29,087 bases of DNA from Chara braunii (GCA_003427395.1 BFEA01000439.1:778571-807657), one strand, 5' to 3'. Shown: positions 8,471 to 17,253, counted from the stretch's first letter. Program-made: numbers and translations. The notes: generated by a model not told the origin, from the sequence alone.

Positions 8471-9384
8471 CCCTGCTTGGAAGGTATATAATGTACCTTT
8501 AATCTATATCAGTTATTTACATATTGAATTGATTGACTCAGACTATTCTGGGTGAACGTAAAGTCTCCCTGTCTTCACTCAAAGACTAAGAGGCAACCGT
8601 CTACTAAGTAAGATGCGATTTGATTTGTAGTAGATGGGGAAAAACCCAGCTCGGACCTTATCTTCACTGGCGATGTGTTTGATGGAGTGGAAAGAAAGGT
8701 ACAAGGGGCGTGCCAGTGCTTTCCTGTTACCAGGTCTCTTTCGAGTTAGGCAGGTACTACGGGTCCTTTTACTTCCAGTAAACAAATCATTCGACTGGAT
8801 CTCGTCGGTATCACCTATAGGCTATAGTGCTTCGAGATGTCGTTTAGTCGTTTGTCCCCAATACGATAGGTGATTTGCCCCCATGTAGTATTTCACCACT
8901 CCAACTAAGGCCTTGCTGGTTTTGACAAACAGCAGGCAGAGGGCCGAAGGCCAACGTGCATTCACGTGCTTCCCCAAGTGTACAAGACCGAAGGGCTGCA
9001 GGGTATGCTTTCCCGAAAACGACCATTCTTCAAGCCGCCTCATCTCGTATAAGCGTCAGGGGGCTTGCATCACAGCTACAGGCACGAAATGCAGCAAGAC
9101 ATACTGGACCCGAAGTGTAAACGCTTCACGTCTGCTCTTCTAGCCAATATGAATGTGCTCTTATTACATGCTTTGTTTCCTCTACTATTGTCAATTAAAT
9201 GTAAGCCATATGCGCCGAGTGTGAAGTTCGGTCGCACACTTTAATAACTATAGGTGACCTTACCATCACCCTCAAAGTTCCTGAATTTTCATATTAAAAA
9301 AAATGAAAGAAGGTTCTCACACAAAAACACTAACACAAGCAAAAATGGTTGAAAAGTCTATTGTTTGAAAAATAGCAAAACAAC
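8471..9384. other. Unidentified part of the organelle mosaic
   Basis: Base composition is more even than the flanks. Open frames on + (8634-8873, 8913-9143) do not match anything I know. A small hairpin AGTGTG (9218-9223)/CACACT (9235-9240) follows an AAGCCATATGCG string. This recalls the 5' strand of a group II intron domain V, but the pairing 3' strand is missing. It could be mitochondrial spacer or intron. Confidence 0.3.
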
Positions 9385-9673
9385 CCATCCTCCCCTAGTG
9401 AAAGCCTCTACAGTTGGTTGCGCAGAATGAGGATCCGAGATTGCATGAGCAATTGGACGTACGTGTAAAGGGTCTTGTACCCATTGTTCAAAATTGCCTT
9501 GCCAAGCTACATGAAAAAGATTACCAGATATCCATAAAAAAAATAACAGCTAACTGACCAAAATGAGAGGCAATTTGTTTTTTATATAATTTTTCCTCAA
9601 TAATACTATCATGGCTCTCAAAATCATGTGCAATGACCATGCCATACCAATTCGACGGGTGGTCGGATCTTTG
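9385..9673 (-). pseudogene. psaB: Plastid psaB internal fragment (photosystem I P700 apoprotein A2)
   Basis: On the - strand: KDPTTRRI, frameshift, [37 protein letters not shown], frameshift, then [20 protein letters not shown] and [20 protein letters not shown]. This is the N-terminal third of PsaB ([35 protein letters not shown]). Two single-base losses in T runs break the frame. AISDPHSAQ replaces the usual AIWDPHFGQ. It joins directly to mitochondrial cob at about 9674. Confidence 0.9.
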
Positions 9674-9674
9674 G

Positions 9675-10060
9675 ATAGGGTGCTTCCACAGGTTGACATC
9701 CAATCCAACTTAAATGTAAATAATTTGCCACAAGTAACCGAAAACGTTTTTGATGAATGAGTCTAAAAGTTGAACTGCGTACATATGAAGCGTTAATGAA
9801 AGGTAAAGCAAATAGGGAAACAAAGACAAGACCTATTGCAACAACACCTCCTAATTTATTCGGTATACTACGAAAAATTGCATAAATAGGTAAAAAATAT
9901 CATTCTGGCACTATGTGAGTTGAAGTTGACATAGGATTTGCAGGTATATAATTGTCAGGATGTTCCAACACGTTAGGTGCATAAAAAACAAAAATCGATA
10001 AAAATATTGCAAAGGTTACCCAACCTACTAAATCTTTGAGTGAAATAGCATAACGAACAC
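9675..10060 (-). pseudogene. cob: Mitochondrial cob 3' exon fragment (cytochrome b)
   Basis: On the - strand: [79 protein letters not shown], ...[11 protein letters not shown]. This is the C-terminal half of cytochrome b of complex III, including the PEWYFLPIYA Qo-site motif. The tryptophan of PEWY is TGA (9902-9900), the only stop in about 125 codons. Usual cob continues past EAPY; here it is cut and fused to psaB. The 5' edge is the end of a group II intron. Confidence 0.9.
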
Positions 10061-10128
10061 CTTCATACATAGATAGCCAACAGAGAGTCTTTCTCGAACC
10101 ATATGTGTAAGTTCCTCGCATACAGCTA
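10061..10128 (-). other. Group II intron domain V and VI (3' end of cob intron)
   Basis: On the - strand, 10127-10096 reads AGCTGTATGCGAGG, then AACTTACACATATGGTTC. This is the 32-34 base domain V with the AGC catalytic triad, GNRA-like GGAA region and closing GGTTC. Immediately 3' is a stem that could be domain VI, then cob exon sequence (...[16 protein letters not shown]). The splice site therefore lies at about 10045-10070. The upstream body of the intron is absent, since odpB follows at 10178 on the other strand. Confidence 0.75.
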
Positions 10129-10177
10129 AGTGGTATTATTATTCCAAGCGGGAATTCTTTGTCAAATTAAATAAAGT

Positions 10178-10586
10178 GAAGCTTATGGAAAATACTTAGT
10201 TCCTCTTGAAAAAGTTGAATTAGTACGCTCAGGAAATCAAATTACTATACTTACTTATTCATGTATGCGGTATCATGTACTGCAAACAACAAAAACCTTA
10301 ATAGAGACGGGATATGATCCTAAAATAATTGACATTATTTATTTGAAACCTTAAATAATGGGAACAATATCTACTTCCCTCCGTAAAACTCATAAGGCAT
10401 TAATTGTTGAAGAATGTATGAAAACAGGTGGAATTGGAACAACTTTGAAATCGGCTATTCTAGAGTCTTTATTTGATTTTTTANATGCTCCTATAATGTC
10501 TTTGTCGTCACAGGATGTTCCTACTCCATAGAATGGTTTTTTATAAGATTTAATTGTTATTCAACCAAGTCAAATTGTAGAAGCGT
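10178..10586 (+). pseudogene. odpB: odpB-like fragment (pyruvate dehydrogenase E1 beta, plastid type)
   Basis: A single frame reads [56 protein letters not shown], stop, then [30 protein letters not shown] and [11 protein letters not shown]. This is the C-terminal half of the E1 beta subunit, which with E1 alpha decarboxylates pyruvate. Key blocks [21 protein letters not shown] and SSQDVPTPY are clear. Stops in frame: TAA 10352-10354, TAG 10529-10531 (the Y of TPY), TAA 10544-10546. AT-rich codons and the company of rpl2 point to a plastid-encoded copy. A decayed nuclear gene is the alternative. One base is ambiguous (10484). Confidence 0.75.
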
Positions 10587-10755
10587 CAACCAGGAAAAGG
10601 AGGGCAATTAGTAAGGGCAGCAGGTACAGTCGCTCAAGTAGTTACTAAAGAAGGAAAATGGACAACTACAAGATTACCATCTGGAGAAGTACGTCTAATA
10701 TATCAAAAATGTTTAGCTACCATCGGACAAGGAGGAAATCCAGAATTCAATGTCA
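10587..10755 (+). pseudogene. rpl2: Plastid rpl2 fragment (ribosomal protein uL2)
   Basis: Frame reads [57 protein letters not shown]. This is the central region of plastid L2 (KPGKGGQL.RAAG.., LPSGEVR.I...C.AT.G). No stop interrupts the ~56 codons. It begins one codon after the odpB match ends, so the two gene pieces are fused. Sequence after about 10755 is not L2. Confidence 0.88.
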
Positions 10756-10950
10756 ATTATATACAATTTTATTTTGTTTGTTATTTTTTTCTAGATGTTG
10801 TCAACGTATGAAATGAAACGAGTCGCTTCTCAATTTATCCCACGTACTATAAAACAAGAAAGATTGAAACCCCACCCGAAACTCGTTTGGTGAAAATGAT
10901 AAACACGAGAAACTAAAACACTTCGTCGGTTCGAGCAAGTCGGCACCACG
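10756..10950. other. Unidentified AT-rich piece of the mosaic
   Basis: Short open frame on + ([18 protein letters not shown]...) matches nothing I recognise. Probably organelle spacer. Confidence 0.3.
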
Positions 10951-11023
10951 GTGAATATAACTTAATAGGTCAAAGTGTTTGATTCTGAATTTGAAAACAC
11001 GGGTTCAACTCCTGTTATTCGCC
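10951..11023 (+). tRNA. tRNA-like cloverleaf, degenerate, anticodon CUG (Gln?)
   Basis: Acceptor GTGAATA (10951-10957) pairs with TATTCGC (11016-11022) with one wobble. D stem ACTT/AAGT (10960-10963/10973-10976) is perfect. T arm ACGGG-TTCAACT-CCTGT (10999-11015) has one wobble. The anticodon loop TTCTGAA (10983-10989) gives CUG at 10985-10987; if the ancestral loop was TTTTGAA it was tRNA-Gln(UUG). The anticodon stem TTTGA/TTTGA is poor (one mismatch, two wobbles), so this looks like a decayed organelle tRNA. Confidence 0.5.
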
Positions 11024-11264
11024 TCTTGCATCTGAACTCTGGCGAGTGTAAATCCAGCCAAAACTGGCGTTAAGACAGTTATTCATTGACCGACGTCAAT
11101 GAATCTAAGTTAATTGATTCAAACAACCACACAAAGAGTGAGTTGAGTACAACATACAAACAAAACATTGTTGAGATATAGAGACTTCTTGCAGATCCTG
11201 AGTTCTTAATATATTGCTACGAGACTATCAAGAGTAAGTCTGATAACATGACTCCTTGAAAGGC
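11024..11264. other. Spacer between organelle mosaic and copy B
   Basis: No gene recognised. At its right edge GGCGGGA (11262-11268) can pair with TCCCGCC (11290-11296) of the end of copy B. Confidence 0.4.
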
Positions 11265-12354
11265 GGGAAGCGCTGTCGAGCACATCGGCTCCCGCCTTTT
11301 TGCAAAGCGAGGGAGCCCTCCCGACTATGTCACGCAAAAGTTAAAACAAAAACAAAACCAAAGACAACTTAGGACGATGCATAAATAATCTCAAGAACCG
11401 TCGAGACGGATGCGGTTGCATTGTCCCTTCGCCGCCCTAGCCGGCTGCGCCAGCTGTACATCCTACGGTCCCCTACGACAGGATAGGTTTTCGCGGGGCA
11501 CATCTTGCCTTCCCTAAGGGGTTGTCACCACCCTCAAGGGCGTATCCCTACCGAGCTACTGACCCACGTGCCAAAGTTTTTACATGCAATTGCAGACGTA
11601 GGTCAGTCGAGGGCGATTGCTCGTTTGCTGGAGTATAGGTACGCTTGGTTAACGCCAAGTGGACCCGAACGTTGTCCGTCCCCTAGGACGCTGATCTCCT
11701 AGGTACGAACGAATGTCGGTCGACTAGGACGGCCTCAACCAAACGTGAAACCCACAATATAATTATAATCCCTTTATAATTCTCTGATCACAAAATAAAT
11801 AAAATCAATACACTTTTATCAAATCGCATAAGATAGGATTTTTGACTTGATGACATAATTTGCTGAAGTTATTATTCCCAGCCTATATGACTGAAGAGAC
11901 ATTTATACCGCCGCTTCCAAGGCAGAGGCTCGTCATTGACGAAAGATTTGAAAATGGGAACCTAACATCTGACGTATAGGTTGCTCCATCGACATACTCA
12001 CTAAACCCTGCAACGAGTGATTTTTGCAAGTAAATTTCGCTGCTACCATGTAGATCAACAAGTGATCTGGCTCGTGGCTGAAGTTTGAACTCTCGGTTCG
12101 ACCACACCTTCGTACCATTTGCAACTTGCTTGGGGGAAAGTATTATCCAGTGAATAAAATTTTGTTGGTCACTTTGTCCTCCTGGACAATAATTACTCTT
12201 TTTGTTTCCTCGAATGATGAAGTATCATTGTTCATTATCGGGTTCCTCAACACAAAATAAGAGTCGTAATCACTGTCTTTGTCTTTGTAAGTTCAAAATA
12301 ACTTAAGCGAGGATATTTAGGAGATGGAGACGAAAAATATTTAGACAGGTATAG

Positions 12355-12423
12355 GTAGATAAGGCCATTCGAAAAAAAAAATCAATCCTTAGAAAAATAC
12401 TAAATCTATCTAACCTTATCTAC
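12355..12423. repeat. Conserved stem 4 (copy B)
   Basis: GTAGATAAGG (12355-12364) pairs perfectly with CCTTATCTAC (12414-12423), 10 bp; A has 8 of these pairs. Confidence 0.65.
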
Positions 12424-12501
12424 TTCATTTCAATCGAATTCGTTTTCTCGATGCACTTAGAACCAAAGTTTATCAAAACAACGAATCATTTTCTTTATCA
12501 T

Positions 12502-12605
12502 GCAAGCAGGTGAGAAGTATAAAAAAGTCAATCTTTTTCCTTTTCTCTAACAAATATATTCAATCTCCTTAGCAAGCATCCTTCTACCCACCTGCACACC
12601 AAGCA
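12502..12605. repeat. Conserved long stem 3 (copy B)
   Basis: GCAAGCAGGTGAGAAG (12502-12517) pairs with CTTCTACCCACCTGC (12591-12605) using three wobbles and one bulge. The arms differ from A and C in several bases, yet pairing is kept. Confidence 0.7.
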
Positions 12606-14157
12606 AAGCAACAAGTTTAGGAAAACCAGGCAAAATCTATACCCAAAGTCAGACACTTCCATTCACATGCACGACTCACAAAACAACAGGGTCAAGCAAA
12701 GTGTGGGTTCACACAGGTGTGAAGGGAAAATCTGAGTCAATCAACTGAACGACCTTAAGTGAAGTTTGAGAGATGGCTCACTCAAAGACTGTATGGAATC
12801 ACACTGTCGAGCGCATCGGCTCCCGCCTTTTTTGCAAAGGTGAGAGCCCTCCTGGCCATGTCACGCAGGAGCAAAACGAAAGAAAACTAAACAAGAGACA
12901 ACTCAGGAACGACGTAGAATAATCATGCGAGCCGCCAAGACAGTCGAGGTCAAGTCGTTCCTTCGGCGCTCTAGCCGGGTGCGCCAACTATACATCTCGT
13001 GGTCCCCTACGACAGGATAGGTTTCCGCGGGGCATGAGCTTTCCTTCCCTAAGGGGCTGTCACCACCCTTAGGGGTGTATCCCTACCGAACTATTGACCC
13101 ACGTGCGAAAACTTTTAGATGCAATTGGAGAGGTAGGTCAGTCGAGGGCATTTGCTTGTTCGCTGTAGTATAGATACGCTTGGTTAACGCCGTCCGTTCC
13201 TAGGGCGCTGATCTCCTAAGTATGAAGCAGGCGTCGGTCGATTAGGACGGTCTCAACCAAGCGTGAAACCCAACATTAATCCTAGTCTCTTTAACACATA
13301 ATCAAAAGAAGTAACACCTATACATAGTTACATCGAAAGGAATCGACCGTAGTCGATAGGATGGTATGTCCAATCTGAAATAATAACTAAAAGAAATTGA
13401 ATCTTCATTTAATACATTCATTATCACAAAATCAAAATACAATCCGACCGCCTCAGGTCGAACACCACGAAACAATCAAACAACCGCCAACAAGGAGTTG
13501 GCTTACTGAGAATAATAGTGATGCAGCCGACAAGGTGGTCGATCTGCCTTAGTTTTGACTTGATGAGACGTGCTGCCAAAGTTATTCATTGTACCTACCG
13601 CCGACTTAAGATTAGACACACATATTTGTCTCCGTCCGTTTTTAATATTTTCGGATGACAAACTACTTTGCGAATGATTCTTGATCAGGGCATTGCTTAA
13701 AGTGTTACATGCCTCTCCCTCTAGGAAGTGGTCTGGGGTACTCCTCCTCGTCCGAGCAGAAGACTTGGATCTCAGAAGTCGGACTGTCTCCACCGAATCT
13801 GCAAGTACCCCTCTGTAGAACGGTTCACTCCGGATCGATAACAGGGTCAGCTCCTGAAGCAACGAAACCCCTCCCCAGATGCTTTCTATGGATAGAAGAT
13901 GTGTCCACTGCAAGTAGCTCTCAGTTATTCTTATTCTCGTAAATTCAGGGTAGCTTGGACAAAAAGAAATCGAAGGAGATAGAGAATGAGAATCATTTGG
14001 ACAGGTACAAGTAGATAAGGTCATTCGGGATAGAAAGGGTCATTCCTTGGGAGAAGACTAAGTCCGTTTGACTTTATTCTGCTTTCTTTGAATCGAATTC
14101 ATTTTATGATACTTGCTGAATTTATCTTCTTCAAAACAACAATTTTCACTTTCACAA

Positions 14158-14251
14158 GCAGGTAGGTGGAAGGCAGAAAGGAAATAATTTTTTGCATCAG
14201 CCCATGTAGACACAATCAGCCTCCCTTGCAAGCATTCCTCTACCTACCTGC
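14158..14251. repeat. Conserved long stem 3 (copy C)
   Basis: GCAGGTAGGT (14158-14167) pairs perfectly with ACCTACCTGC (14242-14251); the flanking GGAAGG/CCTCT extends it imperfectly. Confidence 0.75.
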
Positions 14252-15030
14252 ACACCAACCCAAGCAACGAGTTCAAAAGAAAATAGTACAATCCCATACC
14301 CAAGCCATACCTCACCATTCACATGCAAACACGCATTTCCTTTGCCTTTTCAATGAACATTCAATTAACAGGTCAAGCAAGTGTGGGCTCACACAAGTGT
14401 GAAGGGAAATCTGAGTCAAGCGACTAACTGACCTTGAGTGGAGTTTGAATCGGTTCACTCAGAAAGCGGAGTGATATGCCAATCAAATTTGAAAAAGACG
14501 ATCATCATTATAGCTGAAAATATGCAGCTCGCAGCTCCATAGCTTACGCCTATTCCACTGAACGACGACCGCCTCTTTCTCCAAATGCTCAAGTGAGCAA
14601 AGGTTGGGCCACCACACAACTCAAGCGAGGTAGCCCTCCAGGAGGGTGTCCTCACAATTGAGTTTCCACGTGGTATCAATAGCCCAACATCCTGACACAG
14701 TCTCAATTGCACCTCGACCACTAGGATACTCCCCAACCAACTGCAAGTCCACGCCGCCTCCCATCACCACGTCCACTCACAATAGCCACACCAAAATGCC
14801 GGTTTCGATCACAACAACCAGTCCCACCTAGTCCCAAAATGGTCCCATATGGTCCCACGTTGCCGCTGAACTACCGGATGGTCTCAAACTTAAAACCCGC
14901 TCGCACCGCGCACCACGAAAAAAATAAAGGTGACTCTGACTCAAAACCGCATACTCTGTGAGCCCCAAGAATAAAAATGTCCTTCCGGCGCGAACTGCAC
15001 GTGCCGCAACTCCAATAGCCACTGCAGCGA

Positions 15031-15120
15031 GCTATTTTCTCATGATCCAACACACGACTGCCGTACAGACCCCAAACGTGCACGAGCGCCCATACTACTG
15101 CCGGATCATGAGAAAATAGC
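15031..15120. repeat. 18-bp perfect inverted repeat inside copy C
   Basis: GCTATTTTCTCATGATCC (15031-15048) and GGATCATGAGAAAATAGC (15103-15120) are exact reverse complements around 54 bases. The flanking sequence aligns with copy A (about 3535-3625), but A lacks both arms. It is therefore specific to C and may mark a small inverted-repeat insertion or local inversion. Confidence 0.85.
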
Positions 15121-15451
15121 CCACCATCACTATTGCGCACCACAAAAAAAAAAAAAAATAACGGCGGAGTTACCGCTCGCAGTGCCGTCACCGGTACCAC
15201 ACCTCCGTGCGGCATCACCGCCTAATCACACACAAAAACAAAAACGACTCCACCGCACTGCAAAATTCGGGCAGCACTGCCGTCGTTGCCGTGCCTGCAA
15301 ATGAACAGTACTTCCGCTTAAAAACAATCACCACCTAAAATTTCAGCAGCGTAGCTTCACCGGATACATTGTCGTTGTTGTGCCGCTGATCGAACAACAC
15401 CTCCCCACACTCACAAAAAAAACAGCGGCGCCACGCAGCAAATCCTGCAGC

Positions 15452-15469
15452 ACCTTCCTCTAGGAAGGT
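15452..15469. repeat. Conserved stem-loop 1 (copy C)
   Basis: ACCTTCCT/AGGAAGGT, 8 perfect pairs, 2-base centre; same position as 3099-3114 in copy A. Confidence 0.75.
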
Positions 15470-15555
15470 CTTGACGCCGCGACAACAGTCCGGCAGCACA
15501 ACCCCCCTGGAATAGGTGTCGCTTGCCGCACCGTCCGAACCTTGACGCAGCCTTA

Positions 15556-15884
15556 CCGTCTTAGCCTATATATCACCCGCGGTCATGACCTCGGGCTTTT
15601 TTGCCGCATGCGGTCGGGACCCCGCTTGCGGCGGTCGACCCCCTCGACCGACTCCGGGCATGAAACCTTGAGATTTAAAAATAAAATGAAATAATAGACC
15701 AAAAATAAAAACAAAAATATGGGGGTGTAGGGTTTGAAATTCCCTATATCCCCATATTTTGTTTTTTTGGATTTTGATGTTTTTTGTTATTTTAAAAAAA
15801 TAGAAAACGAAAAAAACAAGCATTAAAATCAAAAGAAACACCATAAAAAAAGAATTTTTTTTTTTCCATTTTTTTCTGATTGCT

Positions 15885-15885
<1 letters not shown>
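15556..15885. other. Flank of copy C: small palindromes, then AT-rich spacer
   Basis: Close palindromes follow the 5' edge of copy C: a GGTCATGACC core (near 15580), CCGCATGCGG (near 15605) and CGGTCGA/TCGACCG around five C (near 15630-15650). From 15660 the DNA is AT-rich with A and T tracts. No gene seen. Confidence 0.45.

Positions 15886-15971
<86 letters not shown>
15886..15971. repeat. (GT)n then (GA)n microsatellite
   Basis: TG repeats to about 15940 with one TA interruption at 15929-15930, then GA repeats up to the assembly gap. Long open frames reported through here are only dipeptide repeats. Confidence 0.98.
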
Positions 15972-16436
15972 NNNNNNNNNNNNNNNNNNNNNNNNNNNNN
16001 NNNNNNNNNNNNNNNNNNNNNNNNNNNNNNNNNNNNNNNNNNNNNNNNNNNNNNNNNNNNNNNNNNNNNNNNNNNNNNNNNNNNNNNNNNNNNNNNNNNN
16101 NNNNNNNNNNNNNNNNNNNNNNNNNNNNNNNNNNNNNNNNNNNNNNNNNNNNNNNNNNNNNNNNNNNNNNNNNNNNNNNNNNNNNNNNNNNNNNNNNNNN
16201 NNNNNNNNNNNNNNNNNNNNNNNNNNNNNNNNNNNNNNNNNNNNNNNNNNNNNNNNNNNNNNNNNNNNNNNNNNNNNNNNNNNNNNNNNNNNNNNNNNNN
16301 NNNNNNNNNNNNNNNNNNNNNNNNNNNNNNNNNNNNNNNNNNNNNNNNNNNNNNNNNNNNNNNNNNNNNNNNNNNNNNNNNNNNNNNNNNNNNNNNNNNN
16401 NNNNNNNNNNNNNNNNNNNNNNNNNNNNNNNNNNNN
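15972..16436. other. Assembly gap (465 N)
   Basis: Run of N flanked by (GA)n on both sides. The gap is probably unresolved microsatellite; true length unknown. Confidence 0.99.

Positions 16437-16492
<56 letters not shown>
16437..16492. repeat. (GA)n microsatellite
   Basis: Continuation of the GA repeat after the gap. Confidence 0.98.
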
Positions 16493-16495
<3 letters not shown>

Positions 16496-16512
16496 GGTAC
16501 ACACACATACAC

Positions 16513-16544
<32 letters not shown>

Positions 16545-16576
16545 ATCAATCAATCAATCAATCAATCGATCAATCG

Positions 16577-16654
<78 letters not shown>

Positions 16655-16668
16655 CAATCAATCAATCA
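16513..16668. repeat. (ATCA)n tetranucleotide repeat
   Basis: About 39 units of ATCA/AATC with a few GATC variants and two extra-A interruptions (near 16620 and 16650). The complementary GATT unit also ends the LINE at about 25188-25203, so this could be the tail of a reverse-strand retroposon whose body is no longer visible. Confidence 0.95.
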
Positions 16669-16807
16669 TTCATACATGACTAGTCGATATAAGAAAATAT
16701 GCGTCCGCGCAGTATTTATTATAAGTTCATCACGTGACGCCTAATCGATTCATGTGTCGGAAAATTTATGGGTCAGATACATAAAGGGACTAGGAGTGTT
16801 TTTGTGC
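16669..16807. other. Short spacer before copy D
   Basis: Nothing recognised. Confidence 0.4.
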
Positions 16808-17253
16808 GAGTAACTTGATTCTTTATTTTGGCGTGGTATAACGCGTGGTTAGGTGGATCGACCGGCGTTGAGTCGTGCTTGGGACGTCAGACCCCCAGTG
16901 CGTCGATTCGGGTACAAGTCTGATAGAGGCATGTGACCACGTGTGCCCCCTATGCAACAACGTACGAGAAAACACCCTCGGTTGGGCAACCTCTGCGATT
17001 GCAACAGAGTACCTTTCACACGTGGTTAAGTAGCTCGATGAGGATACGCCCGCTCAAGGTTGGCAACGACCCCTTGGGCAGAGGTAAGTTGTACCTCTCG
17101 TGACCCTATCCTGTCGTAGGGGTTCGCGAGAGGTATGGCTGGCACACTTGGGCGGAACGACGAAAAGCTCCACTGTGAAAAAGTCCTGCACAAATCATGC
17201 ATGACGTGGCCGGGAGGGTCCCCCTGCGGGACCGATGCGCTCGACAACAATCC
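16808..17253 (+). repeat. Structured repeat family, copy D (3' part only, divergent)
   Basis: Aligns with copy A from about 5560 to 6030: shared blocks near 16985-17050 (CACACGTGG.TAAGTAGCTCG, .GATACGCCC), CGACCCCTTGGG, CCTATCCTGTCGTAGGGG and the end CGATGCGCTCGACA. Contains a 9-bp stem TACCTCTCG (17092-17100)/CGAGAGGTA (17127-17135) enclosing ACCCTA/TAGGGG, and the terminal hairpin GGTCCC/GGGACC (17217-17233). More diverged than A, B and C are from each other. Confidence 0.7.

Larger units (their letters stand above)
7512..11023. other. Mosaic nuclear insertion of organelle DNA (NUPT/NUMT)
   Basis: AT-rich block made of short pieces of plastid and mitochondrial genes in both orientations, each given separately below. 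Plastid and mitochondrial pieces alternate with junctions of a few bases, which neither genome would have. Some pieces are open (rps11, rpl22), others carry stops or frameshifts (odpB, psaB, cob). Repeat-family sequence lies on both sides: copy A ends near 6590 on the left and copy B starts at 11265 on the right. Confidence 0.85.
11265..12780 (-). repeat. Structured repeat family, copy B (5' truncated)
   Basis: Reverse complement of copy A from about 4058 to 6030. It lacks the first ~1 kb of the family. The 3' end (GTGCTCGACAG on the - strand) is at 11265-11275. A 63-residue frame on the - strand (11933-12124, MQMVRRCGRTESSNF...) has a partner in copy A (5188-5379), but amino acid changes are as frequent as silent ones. 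Conserved stems: 12708-12723, 12502-12605, 12355-12423, 11287-11317. Its truncated 5' edge abuts the 3' end of copy C. Confidence 0.75.
12790..15555 (-). repeat. Structured repeat family, copy C (most complete - strand copy)
   Basis: Reverse complement aligns with copy A from about 3005 to 6030. The family's 3' end (GCGCTCGACAGT on the - strand) is at about 12803-12814 and its 5' end near 15550. Internal differences: sequence around 14880-15120 and 13270-13500 is only partly shared with A. A 173-residue - strand frame (13503-14024) lies across it but is not open in A or B, so I do not call it a gene. Conserved stems: 15452-15469, 14389-14402, 14158-14251, 14011-14082, 12818-12848. Confidence 0.75.

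Noticed and set aside
9200-9240. Second group II intron domain V (AAGCCATATGCG...)
   Set aside because: The complementary 3' strand of domain V is missing; only a 6-bp hairpin follows.
15566-16744. Open frames of 230-312 residues on both strands
   Set aside because: They run through (GT)n/(GA)n repeats and 465 N; the translation is dipeptide repeats and X.
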